DNA of 64,000 nt, from positions 1 through 64,000 of the forward strand of contig JBCDCE010000005.1 of assembly GCA_039182515.1 (NCBI GenBank), read 5' to 3'. The stretch's first letter is position 1. Each line of letters opens with the position of its first letter. Made by a program: the position numbers and the translations under genes. Shown in pieces: positions 54,020 to 63,395 of the stretch. The stretch comes from JBCDCE01 sp039182515. GTDB taxonomy: Bacteria; Pseudomonadota; Alphaproteobacteria; Rhodobacterales; Rhodobacteraceae. The notes beneath the pieces are model-generated. The model saw only the letters and a program-made list of their open reading frames with translations. It searched no databases and was not told the origin of the DNA.

Positions 54020-54684
54020 GTGGGCCGCGCGAGATCAGGCTTTCCACCACACCCTCAGCGGAGGCGATTGCGGAGCTACGGCTTGGTGACGTCGTCTACC
54101 TTGATGGTCTGATGTATACGGCGCGTGAAGGCGTCTATATGCGCGCCCTTGAAGACCAAGCCAACATCCCAATGGAATTGCCCAGCCAATCTGCGGCCAA
54201 TTTCCATTGCTCGCCGGCGGCGCGGATCAATCTCGATGGGTCGTTTGATATGGGGGCCGTGACGGCCACGGCCTCCTTTCGCTTTGCCAAATGGTTGCCC
54301 GAATGGATGGCCAAAACGGGGGCCAAGCTCATCGTTGGCAAAGGCGGTATGAGCTCCAATGATTACAAAGAGTACTTTGTGCCCAACGGCGCGGTTTACC
54401 TTTCAACTGTGGGCTATGGCACCGGCGCACTCTTGGGGCGCGGGGTTGAAACGGTGGAAGCCGTGCATTGGAACGAAGAGCTGGGACTTGCTCAAGCCAT
54501 GTGGGTGATCAGGTGCAACAAGATGGGGCCCTTTATCGTGGCGTCTGATCTCAATGGCGATTGCCTTTTTGAGCGCGAAAACGCCAAGATCGCTGAGAAT
54601 GTCGCGCGCGTTTATGAAGGCACGAAGCCTGCTGTACTAAAGCGCTACGGTGAAAGCGATGATCGCACCGACGAGGTGATTTAG
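54016..54684 (+). CDS. Class I fumarase / L(+)-tartrate dehydratase-type, beta subunit
   Basis: 222-residue beta subunit (FumA C-domain/TtdB family) from the ATG at 54016, overlapping the alpha stop by 4 nt. Characteristic segments: LRLGDVVYLDGLMYTAREG, NFHCSPA, GAVTATASFR and KLIVGKGGMSS. Last gene of the operon; convergent with the TSUP gene with a 12-bp gap. Ends in TAG. Confidence 0.9.
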   Translation: MSGPREIRLSTTPSAEAIAELRLGDVVYLDGLMYTAREGVYMRALEDQANIPMELPSQSAANFHCSPAARINLDGSFDMGAVTATASFRFAKWLPEWMAKTGAKLIVGKGGMSSNDYKEYFVPNGAVYLSTVGYGTGALLGRGVETVEAVHWNEELGLAQAMWVIRCNKMGPFIVASDLNGDCLFERENAKIAENVARVYEGTKPAVLKRYGESDDRTDEVI

Positions 54685-54695
54685 CGCCGCAGCCT

Positions 54696-55439
54696 TTACG
54701 TGAGTTCGCTGATCAAGATCCCCAGTCCCATCGCGAAAATGAGCAAGATCAAAAGGCGGCGAAATTGTGTGTCGGTGAGCTTGCCAAAGACGAAAATCCC
54801 CACCTGAGCGGCCAAAAACCCAATGGGCAGTGTCACGAGCAAGGCATTTAGCGTGGTCTGGTTGTAGGCGCCTTTAAGGGCTAAAAGCCCTACGGTCGTG
54901 CCCAAAATGGCCACGTTATAGGGTTGCAAAACGGCACGTGTCTCAGCCTTGGTCCAGGCTCTCACAGAACACCACATCGCCGGAAGCGCGCCTGAAACTG
55001 CGGCGGCCCCGCCTAAGATGCCGCCTAACAGGCCAACGGATGCGTCAATCAGGGGTGTGCGCTGGGCAATGGCGGGCAGGGCAGACCGCAGCCCAAAATA
55101 GCCGCCATAGACAATTAAGAACCCGGCAATTGCGATCCGCAATGTGCTGGCATTTATAACGTCAAGCAAAGTTACGCCAAGCGGTACGCCAACGAGCCCT
55201 GGCAACATAAAGCGCAATAGGCGGCGAGGATGTGCAAAGATCGTCCCGCGTACGATCCAGAGGCCTTGCAAGCCGACCAAGACAGACATCAAAGCTACGA
55301 TGGCGACGGAGGTTTGCGGATCGAGAACTAAGAGAAAGAAGCCAAGTGCAAAGAGCGCGGTGCCCGTGCCAGAAAGGCCGTTGATAAAGCCACCCGCTGC
55401 GGCTCCCAGGCCCAAATAGACGATCGTTTCCCAGCTCAT
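54696..55439 (-). CDS. TSUP family transporter (TauE/SafE-type)
   Basis: 247-residue inner-membrane protein with about eight TM helices in two halves. Signature at the start: GLGAAAGGFINGLSGTGTALFALGF, and a repeat in the second half (VGLLGGILGGAAAVSGALPAMW). Family members export sulphite, sulphoacetate and other organic anions. It overlaps the upstream LysR gene by 4 nt, and its convergent position beside the Frd/TtdAB operon suggests it moves a related anion. Confidence 0.85.
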   Translation of the reverse strand: MSWETIVYLGLGAAAGGFINGLSGTGTALFALGFFLLVLDPQTSVAIVALMSVLVGLQGLWIVRGTIFAHPRRLLRFMLPGLVGVPLGVTLLDVINASTLRIAIAGFLIVYGGYFGLRSALPAIAQRTPLIDASVGLLGGILGGAAAVSGALPAMWCSVRAWTKAETRAVLQPYNVAILGTTVGLLALKGAYNQTTLNALLVTLPIGFLAAQVGIFVFGKLTDTQFRRLLILLIFAMGLGILISELT

Positions 55440-56338
55440 GTGCTTTCGCGTCCCTTTTTGGGGGCCGCATTTTCTAATGTCGTGCGCAGCGCGGAATAAA
55501 GCCCGTCTAGAGCGCGGGTTTTGATCCCATCTTTGTGGTGCACCAAGCCCAACACCCGCGTGGGCGCCGACGTACCCAAGCTGAGGTGTTTAAGTGCTGC
55601 AACCTGAGGGGCCGGAACGGCTGTGTCAGGGACAATCGAAACCCCTAAGTTTGCGGCAACCATACTTGCGATGGCCTCAGCGCTATCAAGCTCCATCGCC
55701 TCGTGTACCATTAAATCTTTGGACATGATCCAAGCATCGATTAAGGCGCCTAATACGGCCGTTCGGTTGAATCGAATGAAGGGGCGTTCTCGCAAAAGCC
55801 GGACCGGATCAGTCTCGCTTTCTTCAACGCTGGCGATCACATGCATCTGCTCAGTCGTTAAACGTTGAAACACTATCCAAGAGGGCAAAACCTGAGGCTT
55901 CGTGATGATGGCAGCGTCTAAAAGACCACGCTCGATATCAGCCAACATCGGCCCGGTCAGCCCAGGGCGGATATGCAGGCCAATCTGAGGATACTGGGCT
56001 TTTAAGACCGCCAGGGCATTTGGCATCAGCCCCGTGAGCGTCGTTCCGATGGCGCCAAGTTTAATTGTGCCACTGAGCCCGCCATCCGCCAGAACGGAAG
56101 GCACAAGTGTGTCGTAAGCTTCGATCAACTCACGGGCTTTGATCACAATCTGGTGGCCCAATGGCGTGAGCTCAGGTGTGCGTTTGGCACGATTAAAGAG
56201 CGTCACGCCAAGCTCCGCTTCTAAGCTTTGCATCTGTTGGCTTACAGCCGCATGGGTGACGTGTGTTGCGCGCGCGGCGGCGCTGAACGTCTTGGTATCC
56301 GCGATGGCAACCAAGGTGCGAAGCTGGCGAATAGACAT
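55436..56338 (-). CDS. LysR-family transcriptional regulator
   Basis: 300 residues. HTH MSIRQLRTLVAIADTKTFSAAARATHVTHAAVSQQMQSLE and effector domain similar to CynR/CysB-type sensors. Translationally coupled to the TSUP gene (ATGA overlap), which it may regulate together with the convergent Frd/TtdAB operon. Ligand unknown. Confidence 0.9.
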   Translation of the reverse strand: MSIRQLRTLVAIADTKTFSAAARATHVTHAAVSQQMQSLEAELGVTLFNRAKRTPELTPLGHQIVIKARELIEAYDTLVPSVLADGGLSGTIKLGAIGTTLTGLMPNALAVLKAQYPQIGLHIRPGLTGPMLADIERGLLDAAIITKPQVLPSWIVFQRLTTEQMHVIASVEESETDPVRLLRERPFIRFNRTAVLGALIDAWIMSKDLMVHEAMELDSAEAIASMVAANLGVSIVPDTAVPAPQVAALKHLSLGTSAPTRVLGLVHHKDGIKTRALDGLYSALRTTLENAAPKKGREST

Positions 56339-56420
56339 TTTTGGCGTGCCCCGTGCTTCAGAGAAACTTTCACAATCTCAAGCGAGAGGCTAATTTATGT
56401 TGGTTTTCCTTACAAGAATG

Positions 56421-59400
56421 TCAGGCCGCCACGACTGCCGCGCGCTCAGACGCTTTGCGGGCCGAGCGGCGGAAGAAGAGATCGTAGAGCACAGGGGCTG
56501 CCAGCAAGGTCAGGATTGAAGCAAAGGCCAAACCGCCCATGATTGTCACAGCCATTGAGACAAAGAACGCATCTGACAACAGCGGGATCATGCCGAGGAT
56601 CGTCGTCGCCGCCGCCAAGAGAACGGGCCGCAGGCGGGCTGTCGATGCATCGACAATTGCTTTGCTAAGATCCGGCTCCGTTTTGCGGACAATGTCGATC
56701 TCTTCCACCAAAACAATCCCGTTTTTGATCAGCATCCCCGAGAGGCTCAAAAGGCCCAACAAGGCTGTAAAGGTAAACGGCAGCCCAGTGCCCAATAGCC
56801 CAATGGCGGCACCATTTACGGACATAGGCACCAAGAGCCAAATAATGAGGGGCTGGCGCAACGCGTTGAAAAGCAAAACCGAGATCAATACCATGATCAG
56901 AATGGTAACTGGCAATTGTGCGCCAAGGCTTGCGTTGGCATCGCCTGAGGACTCAAACTCGCCGCCCCACTCCATTTTATAGCCCAAGGGAACGGGCAAA
57001 GCCTCAACCGCTGCGCGGATTTCCGCATGAACTTCAGCGGCTGTCATATCGCTTGGAATACTTGCACCAACTGTGAGCGTTGGGACGCGGTCGATGCGCT
57101 TGATCACAGTGTCCTGAGGTTCTAGCGAAAAGCCATCAACCACTTGTTCGAGCGGCAACAGACTACTGCCGTCTTGCGACGCGACAGCGTAGTCAAGCAA
57201 GCTTAAGCCTGCGGATTGAGGGGCTTTGATCAAAATCGGAATGGACCGATCGCCTTCGCGGTAGGTCCCCGCGCTAATCCCATCTGTTGCAAAGCGAAGC
57301 ATGTCAGACACATCGTCTCGCGTGACGCCGGCAGCTTGCGCGCGGTCTGTTGCGTAGTTGGGGCGCAGCACCAATTCACGCTCGCGCCAATCGATGCGCG
57401 GGGCGAGGATGTTTGGAGAGGTTTCTGTCATCGTCGCTATAGCTTGATCCGCCAAATCACGTAAAACGCTTGGATCTCGTCCGGAGTAGCGGACCTCAAT
57501 CGGACTGCCGCCACCTGGCCCAAAGACCAAACGTTCGGTGCGAAACTCACCATCAACAAGCTCTTGGGCCGCGAAGGCTTCTAGCGCCTCCTGTAAAGGC
57601 GGGATCTGCTCAAGGCCTTCTGTGCGGATGATCATATGACCATAGGCTGGGTTGGGTGGCTCCGAGCTATAGGTAAGCAAGAACCGCGTGGCGCCTTCGC
57701 CCACGTGGGTGGAGACAGACACCACATCATCGCGCTTGGCCAAGAAGGCTTCTAGCACCTTCATCCGCTCAGAGGTCGTCTCAATGGGGGTGCCTTGGCG
57801 CATGGTGTAATGTACGAAGAAAAGCGGCGTGTTGCTGTTTGGGAAGAACTGCTGCTTAACCTGTCCAAAGCCGACGTAACAGGCGGCTGTGATCCCAATG
57901 AGCGCGAGTACCACCAAAAGACGGATCCTGAGGGCCCCACGCAGGATTGCTGCATAGCCACGGTAGATAAATCCGCCATAGGCATCGGTATCCGAGCCAT
58001 CACCTTGCTTGAAGAAATAGTGGCCCAAGAGCGGTGTTGCGGTCACGCCCAAGACCCAGGAAAGCAAAAGCGAAATGCCAATCACGGCAAAGAGCGAGAA
58101 CATAAACTCGCCCGTACTATCTGGGCTGAGGCCAATGCCCGCAAAGGCCATGATGCCAATGACCGTGGCGCCCAAAAGAGGGATCTGCGCTTTGCCGGTG
58201 GCTTCATCTGCCGCGTCGCGCGAAGATTTACCCCGCGCCATCGCAATCTGCATGCCTTCGGCAACCACAATTGCGTTGTCCACAAGCATGCCCATCGCAA
58301 TGATCAGCGCGCCTAAGGAAATCCGTTCAAGCTCAATTGAGAATAGTGCCATGAAGAGCACGGTGCCCACAACTGTGAGCAAAAGCGTGACCCCCACCAC
58401 AATGGCTGCACGCGGGCCCATGAAGATGCCAAGCACAAGGACCACAATCCCAACCGACATCGCAAGATTGACCAAAAATCCGTTTGAGGCTTCATCCACC
58501 ACCACGTGTTGCTGGTAGATTGGGTGCAGCTCAACACCGTAGGGGATGTGGCGTTCAAGCGAGGCCAAATGCGCATCCACACGCGCGCCAACCTCAACGA
58601 TGTTTTCGTTATCGAGGCCAGAGATGCCCAGGGTAAAGGCGCTTTGTCCGTTAAAGCGGATCAAGGTAGCGGGATCATCAACCGGTCCGCGTGAGACGTC
58701 TGCGACGTCGACCAGATTAACCAACTCGCCGCCAACCCCAATCGTGAGGCTCGCAATTTCAGTGACGCTGTCAGAGCCTTCTGGGGATTGAATGAGCAAA
58801 CGACTATCACTGCCATCGTGGCTGCCCGCATCCACAATCGAGTTCGAATTGGCAATGGATTGCAGCAAGATCTGCGGATCAATTCCAAGGTTGGCCATGA
58901 TGGTGAGATTTGGCTCTACAAAAATAACCTCTTCGGGCAGGCCAGAGGTTTGTACGTCTGCCACCCCTTCAACTGTAAGAAGTTCGCGTCGTAAAAAGGT
59001 CGAAAGGGCGTGCTTCTCCGCATCCGTAGATCCATCTGCGGTTACCGCAAAGAAGATCCCGTAAACATCTCCAAACCCATCATCGACGAAGGGTCTGGTT
59101 GCATCTGCGGGCAGGCCACTGACGTTTTGCAACTCTTGGCGCAGTTTTGTCCAAATAGCGGGCAACTCGCTACCTGGGATCGTGTCGACCACTTCCACAT
59201 CTATGCGCGAAATGCCTGGTCGGTTGGTGGAAGTGATTTTGGAAATCTCACCCATGCGCTGAATGGCGGATTCCAAGGGCTCACTGACTTCCGTCGCAAT
59301 CTGCTGGGCTGAGGCACCTGGGTACTGCGTGATGACTACGGCCTGTTTGATGGTGAAGGCTGGGTCTTCCAGGCGACCGAGAGTCAAAAAGCCCCAAATT

Positions 59401-59474
59401 CCCCCAAGCAGACAGATTAACATCAAGATCCATGTGAGGATTGGGCGATCAATGGAAAAGCGTGCAATGGACAT
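56421..59474 (-). CDS. RND-family efflux transporter, inner-membrane pump
   Basis: 1,017 residues from the ATG at 59474 (MSIARFSIDRPILTWILM). AcrB/HAE-type pump with 12 TM helices and two large periplasmic loops. The proton-relay region shows GALIIAMGMLVDNAIVVAEGM with Asp in TM4; the second-half signature is LSGMLIKNGIVLVEEIDIV. FDLG-like divergent loops. Start chosen by the family N-terminus; upstream frame is open. It follows the adaptor gene by 10 nt. No outer-membrane factor is encoded in the window, so it probably shares one. Confidence 0.92.
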   Translation of the reverse strand: MSIARFSIDRPILTWILMLICLLGGIWGFLTLGRLEDPAFTIKQAVVITQYPGASAQQIATEVSEPLESAIQRMGEISKITSTNRPGISRIDVEVVDTIPGSELPAIWTKLRQELQNVSGLPADATRPFVDDGFGDVYGIFFAVTADGSTDAEKHALSTFLRRELLTVEGVADVQTSGLPEEVIFVEPNLTIMANLGIDPQILLQSIANSNSIVDAGSHDGSDSRLLIQSPEGSDSVTEIASLTIGVGGELVNLVDVADVSRGPVDDPATLIRFNGQSAFTLGISGLDNENIVEVGARVDAHLASLERHIPYGVELHPIYQQHVVVDEASNGFLVNLAMSVGIVVLVLGIFMGPRAAIVVGVTLLLTVVGTVLFMALFSIELERISLGALIIAMGMLVDNAIVVAEGMQIAMARGKSSRDAADEATGKAQIPLLGATVIGIMAFAGIGLSPDSTGEFMFSLFAVIGISLLLSWVLGVTATPLLGHYFFKQGDGSDTDAYGGFIYRGYAAILRGALRIRLLVVLALIGITAACYVGFGQVKQQFFPNSNTPLFFVHYTMRQGTPIETTSERMKVLEAFLAKRDDVVSVSTHVGEGATRFLLTYSSEPPNPAYGHMIIRTEGLEQIPPLQEALEAFAAQELVDGEFRTERLVFGPGGGSPIEVRYSGRDPSVLRDLADQAIATMTETSPNILAPRIDWRERELVLRPNYATDRAQAAGVTRDDVSDMLRFATDGISAGTYREGDRSIPILIKAPQSAGLSLLDYAVASQDGSSLLPLEQVVDGFSLEPQDTVIKRIDRVPTLTVGASIPSDMTAAEVHAEIRAAVEALPVPLGYKMEWGGEFESSGDANASLGAQLPVTILIMVLISVLLFNALRQPLIIWLLVPMSVNGAAIGLLGTGLPFTFTALLGLLSLSGMLIKNGIVLVEEIDIVRKTEPDLSKAIVDASTARLRPVLLAAATTILGMIPLLSDAFFVSMAVTIMGGLAFASILTLLAAPVLYDLFFRRSARKASERAAVVAA

Positions 59475-59484
59475 GGGCTTACCC

Positions 59485-60528
59485 TCAGTTCGGGAAACCG
59501 GAGAACCGGCGCACACGTTGGCCATCTTCCAAGGCTTGAACGCCGTTTCGTACAATCACATCGCCAGCTTCAAGGCCTGACACCACAACCACATCGCCGT
59601 TGCGGCTTGCGTCGATCTCAATGGGGGTCGCAACCAAAACGCCCGTGTCATCGCCATCGGCTTCAAAGCGCAGAACCTGTGTTTTGTCATCATTGGTAAT
59701 TTGTATGGCCGTCGCAGGCACTGTGATCACGGGGTTATCCGTTGAGATCGTCGCAAGCACTGTTACCGAACTGCCTGGCAAAACAGTGGGCCTGTCTTGC
59801 TCGGTCAAAGCCAGAGTAAGTCGAAAGGTTTGGCCCACAGAAGACGCTTCCGCGTTAAACTCGCGTACCTCTAAGGGATAGGTCGTGTCGCGCGCGGGAA
59901 AGCGGGCCAAAAGTGTGACGTTAGGGTCTTCACCAGCTTGCTGAAAGAGCACCTCGGGCACATCGATTTCAACGCGCAGTTCGGACATATCGTGAAGTCG
60001 GACAACTGGAGAGCCTGCGCCCACCGTGCTAAAGTTCGCGATATTGCGCGCTGCCACAAGGCCATCGAATGGGGCGTGTAGCGTGGCGTTCTCGAGTGAA
60101 ACAGTTGCATCCCGCAAAGCCACACGGGCGAGACCAAGAGCCGTTTCTGCATCTTGCCGCGCAACCTCAGACACCGAGCTTGTAAGCCGGTTAAGGCGAT
60201 CTAGCGCGCGCTCAGCTTGGTCAAATTGAAGCTGTGCTTGCTCAAAATTGAGCTCAAAGGGTTCTAAATCGAGCTGCGCGATGAGAGCGCCTTCTTCTAT
60301 GGGCTCACCCTCTGCTGCCGGAAAGTCCGTAATCTGACCTCCAACCTGAAATGCGAGATCGACAGTTTGCCGCGCTACGACCTGACCAAAGAACTGACGC
60401 GTTACGCCTGAAGCACCGTCGCCGATGGTGATCAAATGGGCAGGCCGAATAATACTCTCTTGCGCACTCAAGCCATAAGGTAATCCCCAAGCGGCCAGTG
60501 CAATTACGGCCCACAAAGTCTTTTTCAT
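59485..60528 (-). CDS. RND efflux periplasmic adaptor (membrane-fusion protein)
   Basis: 347 residues from the ATG at 60528. Signal peptide MKKTLWAVIALAAWGLPYGLSAQ; barrel-sandwich halves around LAFQVGGQITDFPAAEGEPI and LENATLHAPFDGLVAARNIANFSTVG; alpha-helical hairpin (LEPFELNFEQAQLQFDQAERALDRL); beta-barrel domain with RFPARDTTYPLEVREF. Joins the inner pump to an outer-membrane channel. First gene of the two-gene operon. GTG at 60537 is an alternative start. Confidence 0.92.
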   Translation of the reverse strand: MKKTLWAVIALAAWGLPYGLSAQESIIRPAHLITIGDGASGVTRQFFGQVVARQTVDLAFQVGGQITDFPAAEGEPIEEGALIAQLDLEPFELNFEQAQLQFDQAERALDRLNRLTSSVSEVARQDAETALGLARVALRDATVSLENATLHAPFDGLVAARNIANFSTVGAGSPVVRLHDMSELRVEIDVPEVLFQQAGEDPNVTLLARFPARDTTYPLEVREFNAEASSVGQTFRLTLALTEQDRPTVLPGSSVTVLATISTDNPVITVPATAIQITNDDKTQVLRFEADGDDTGVLVATPIEIDASRNGDVVVVSGLEAGDVIVRNGVQALEDGQRVRRFSGFPN

Positions 60529-60647
60529 GCCAATCACCCAAGAAATGAACTGTTTAGTTTAGTAAATCATAACTTTAAGCGATGAGCCAGAGGGCCGCGC
60601 CAAATTTATAGCAAAAAATGTGAATTCCAGGCCGACCTAGCCCTTAG

Positions 60648-61307
60648 TTACACCGATGTCTTGGCATCCTTGTCAGTTCCATATCTTGGGAGATCAGCTT
60701 GGGTTTTGCCATGTGCGCTCATGAGCGTATCGCGGACATAGGCGACATGGGCCGTTTCTTCGATGATCTCGGCCAGATATTGCGCCTTCATCAAGCTGCC
60801 GCCCACACCAATCGTTCCATGGTTGGCCAAAACCGCTGCGACGATTTTGGGATCTTGGAAAACCGGGCTGATCTCCGCGTCGGTTTGCGGCCCACCCCGG
60901 GGTGACAGAGGAATGAGTGGCATCCGCCCGATCTTCTCAATCGTTTGCACGGTCAAGCAAGGAATCTCGAGCCCCGCGCTCGCATAGCCCGTGGCCCAAG
61001 GTGAATGACAATGTACCACGGCCTTAATGTCAGAACGAATGCGGTAAAGGTCGAGGTGGAACTCGAGGTCTTTGGACGGCTTGTGATCGGAAGGCTCGAT
61101 GGTGCCGTCGAGATGGACCACCTGTAGATTTTCGCGTGTGCATTCGTTGAACCCAACGCCCGAAGGCTTGATCACAATGGCATCGCCCGAGGCCAAAAGC
61201 ACCGACAGATTGCCCCCCGCATTGGTTTGCAAGCGCAGATCGAAACAGCGCTTGGCTGTGGCTATCAGAGCATCTTTTTTTTCAGTGATGTCGGTTGAGT
61301 TGGTCAT
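60648..61307 (-). CDS. Class II aldolase/adducin-family protein (sugar-phosphate aldolase or decarboxylase)
   Basis: 219-residue zinc-dependent enzyme of the fuculose/ribulose-phosphate aldolase fold. Zinc ligands are the HCH of AVVHCHSPWATGYA and the His of LANHGTIGVG; the glycine-rich phosphate-binding strand is NAGGNLSVLLASGDAIVIKPSGVGF. Related families also include 3-oxo-tetronate 4-phosphate decarboxylases (OtnC) and MtnB dehydratases. Overlaps the Tm-1-like gene by 4 nt, so it acts in the same sugar pathway as the ABC transporter genes upstream. Exact substrate unknown. Confidence 0.88.
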   Translation of the reverse strand: MTNSTDITEKKDALIATAKRCFDLRLQTNAGGNLSVLLASGDAIVIKPSGVGFNECTRENLQVVHLDGTIEPSDHKPSKDLEFHLDLYRIRSDIKAVVHCHSPWATGYASAGLEIPCLTVQTIEKIGRMPLIPLSPRGGPQTDAEISPVFQDPKIVAAVLANHGTIGVGGSLMKAQYLAEIIEETAHVAYVRDTLMSAHGKTQADLPRYGTDKDAKTSV

Positions 61308-62458
61308 GCATGGATCCTTTGCGCAGTGAGCGCATCAAGTGTCTTGGAGATTGTGTCTGTGATGCTGGGATCGAACAGGTGCGCCTGAGATACCGTGATG
61401 GGCACATCGCTGTGCAGGTTGTCTTGCATGGTGGTCAAGAACACCTGCCGCAGGTGAGGGTCTTCGATTTCACCACCCGGCCGATCTTGATGCGAAAAGC
61501 CGCCCATCGGCACGATCAAGGCGCGGGGGCCTGTGAGCTTGTTAAGGCTATGCGCCAAAAGCTCGGCAAGCTTTGCCATCTCTTCGGGCAGCACCTTAAC
61601 ATGCGTAAAGAGAGCCGAATGGGCATAGTTGGGTCTATCTAAGTACCGATTTGGAATGAGATCCCGTTGCCCTAAGCCAATGAAATTCAGCGCACCAGGT
61701 AGCAAGACGCGCGGAATGTCACTGGCGGCCGAAAATCGGCCAGGCATCTCCACATGTGCTCCAGCAATATGAATGCGCGACATCTCATGCGGTGTAAGAT
61801 CCACAATCGCTTCAAAGACGCCTGCCGCCGCAAAACGCGCAAAGGCAGCGCCACCAAATCCATTGGCGTGGAAAATCGTTGTCTCATGCCCTTGGGCCTG
61901 TAGTGTTTTGGCCAGCGGCCCAACAGCGCCGTCTGTAGCGCCAAGCGCGGTGATCCCAATCGAGGCCGCAACCTCCTTCAATTCGCCTTTGCGTTTTTTA
62001 CCGCAGAGACCGGCCGCCATATGCGCTGTGTTCTCCAACACGTCACGCAGGATGGTGTTGAGCCCGCTGAGATCGGCGAGTGTGGGCACGAGCATGATCG
62101 AATTGTCCGCCAGGGCGAAACGCGGATCAAAGGGCAGGGTGGTCACGAGGATCTTCGGAAAGGTGATGGGCAGTTGGCGCATCACATCCATGATGATTTG
62201 ACCACCTGTTCCGCCACCAACCCCAATGATCACTTCCGTCCTGTCTTGCGCGGCGAAAGACACGCACTCAAAGACGCTAGTGGCGACGTGGTTCATCGCA
62301 TCAGACTTATCTCTGCCACTCAGAACCTTGCCTTTGGTATCCAGAGAAATGTCGACCACTTCGGCGGTAAGCCCCAAGCTTTGCAAATGCGACATCAAAA
62401 ACTGGGTCTCTTCCGCCTTCGTCTCCAAAGTCGCCAGTACCAAGACCTGCGAAGACAT
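61304..62458 (-). CDS. Tm-1-like ATP-binding protein (UPF0261)
   Basis: 384-residue protein of the UPF0261/Tm-1 family, related to the ATP-binding half of the tomato mosaic virus resistance protein Tm-1. N-domain Rossmann-like VLVLATLETKAEE with GVGGGTGGQIIMDVMRQLP, then a C-domain with AIVDLTPHEM and LNFIGLGQRDL. In bacteria it is usually next to a TIM-barrel partner; here the partner gene is a class II aldolase, whose start it overlaps by 4 nt. Biochemical role unknown. Confidence 0.87.
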   Translation of the reverse strand: MSSQVLVLATLETKAEETQFLMSHLQSLGLTAEVVDISLDTKGKVLSGRDKSDAMNHVATSVFECVSFAAQDRTEVIIGVGGGTGGQIIMDVMRQLPITFPKILVTTLPFDPRFALADNSIMLVPTLADLSGLNTILRDVLENTAHMAAGLCGKKRKGELKEVAASIGITALGATDGAVGPLAKTLQAQGHETTIFHANGFGGAAFARFAAAGVFEAIVDLTPHEMSRIHIAGAHVEMPGRFSAASDIPRVLLPGALNFIGLGQRDLIPNRYLDRPNYAHSALFTHVKVLPEEMAKLAELLAHSLNKLTGPRALIVPMGGFSHQDRPGGEIEDPHLRQVFLTTMQDNLHSDVPITVSQAHLFDPSITDTISKTLDALTAQRIHA

Positions 62459-62462
62459 CAGC

Positions 62463-63392
62463 TTAGCCTTTCACCGCACCGGCGGTCATGCCTGAGATAA
62501 TCTGGCGCGACGCAAAGAGTGTGAAGATGAGCGGCGGGATCGCAAGGAGCATGCCAGTTGCCATGATCACACCCCACTCCACGTTGAACTCGCTCATGTT
62601 GTTCACGATCAGGATGGGCACGGTTTTGGTGTCTCGGTCTGATAGCGCTGAGGCCAAGAGGTATTCATTCCAAGCAATGCGGAAAGTAAAGATCGCGGCT
62701 GCCGCAATCCCTGGCTGGATCAAAGGGAGCACAATCTTAAAGAAAACTTGGAACGGGCCTGCGCCATCCACCCGTGCGCTTTCCTCAAGCGATCGCGGCA
62801 CCTGTACGATAAAACTCTGCAGGATCCAGATCACGAACGGGAGATTCATCGCGACATAGATGAGGATGATACCGGAGTGGGTTCCCGCCAAGCAGATATC
62901 GCCACGCCCTCCAAAGAAATCCCTATGCCACTCCCCATAGAGCGTGTCTTTGTCGATGCAGAACTCATTGTTCCAAAGACCAAAAACCGGCACGAGAAGA
63001 ACCGCGGGAGGCACCATGCGCACCATAAGCGTGGTCAGCGAGGCGGCATCGCGGCCCATAAAGCGGAAGCGAACCAAGGCATAGGCTGCCATACAGCCGA
63101 TCACCAAGGTTAAGACCGTAGAGATAAGCGCAATGATCAATGAGTTGATAAAGGCACCGCCGAACTTGAGCGAGCAAAACTCGATATGATCTGGCTCGTA
63201 CCACAGGATATCACAAAGCGCAGTTTCATAGTTTTGGATCGTTGGCAAAAAAATCAAACCCGTTGAGCCACTGATGATGTCCACGTCGAGCTTAAACGAG
63301 TTGATGAACATGAGCACAATCGGGCCCACAGCCATAAAGATCAAAGCGACGAGGAGCGCGTAGAAAGCGGGGTTTTGGCGTTCATAGGTCAT
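62463..63392 (-). CDS. Sugar ABC transporter permease, MalG type, with Cys-containing periplasmic inserts
   Basis: 309-residue permease with about six TM helices. EAA motif EESARVDGAGPFQVFFKIVLPL at the usual place and the MVPPAVLLVPVFGLW helix. Two periplasmic loops are longer than usual for the family and each carries two cysteines: C60 and C73 after TM1, C145 and C167 after TM3. They suggest two disulphide-closed loops. Sits between the second permease and the Tm-1-like gene, with gaps of 3-4 nt, so is co-transcribed with them. Confidence 0.9.
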   Translation of the reverse strand: MTYERQNPAFYALLVALIFMAVGPIVLMFINSFKLDVDIISGSTGLIFLPTIQNYETALCDILWYEPDHIEFCSLKFGGAFINSLIIALISTVLTLVIGCMAAYALVRFRFMGRDAASLTTLMVRMVPPAVLLVPVFGLWNNEFCIDKDTLYGEWHRDFFGGRGDICLAGTHSGIILIYVAMNLPFVIWILQSFIVQVPRSLEESARVDGAGPFQVFFKIVLPLIQPGIAAAAIFTFRIAWNEYLLASALSDRDTKTVPILIVNNMSEFNVEWGVIMATGMLLAIPPLIFTLFASRQIISGMTAGAVKG

Positions 63393-63395
63393 GGC

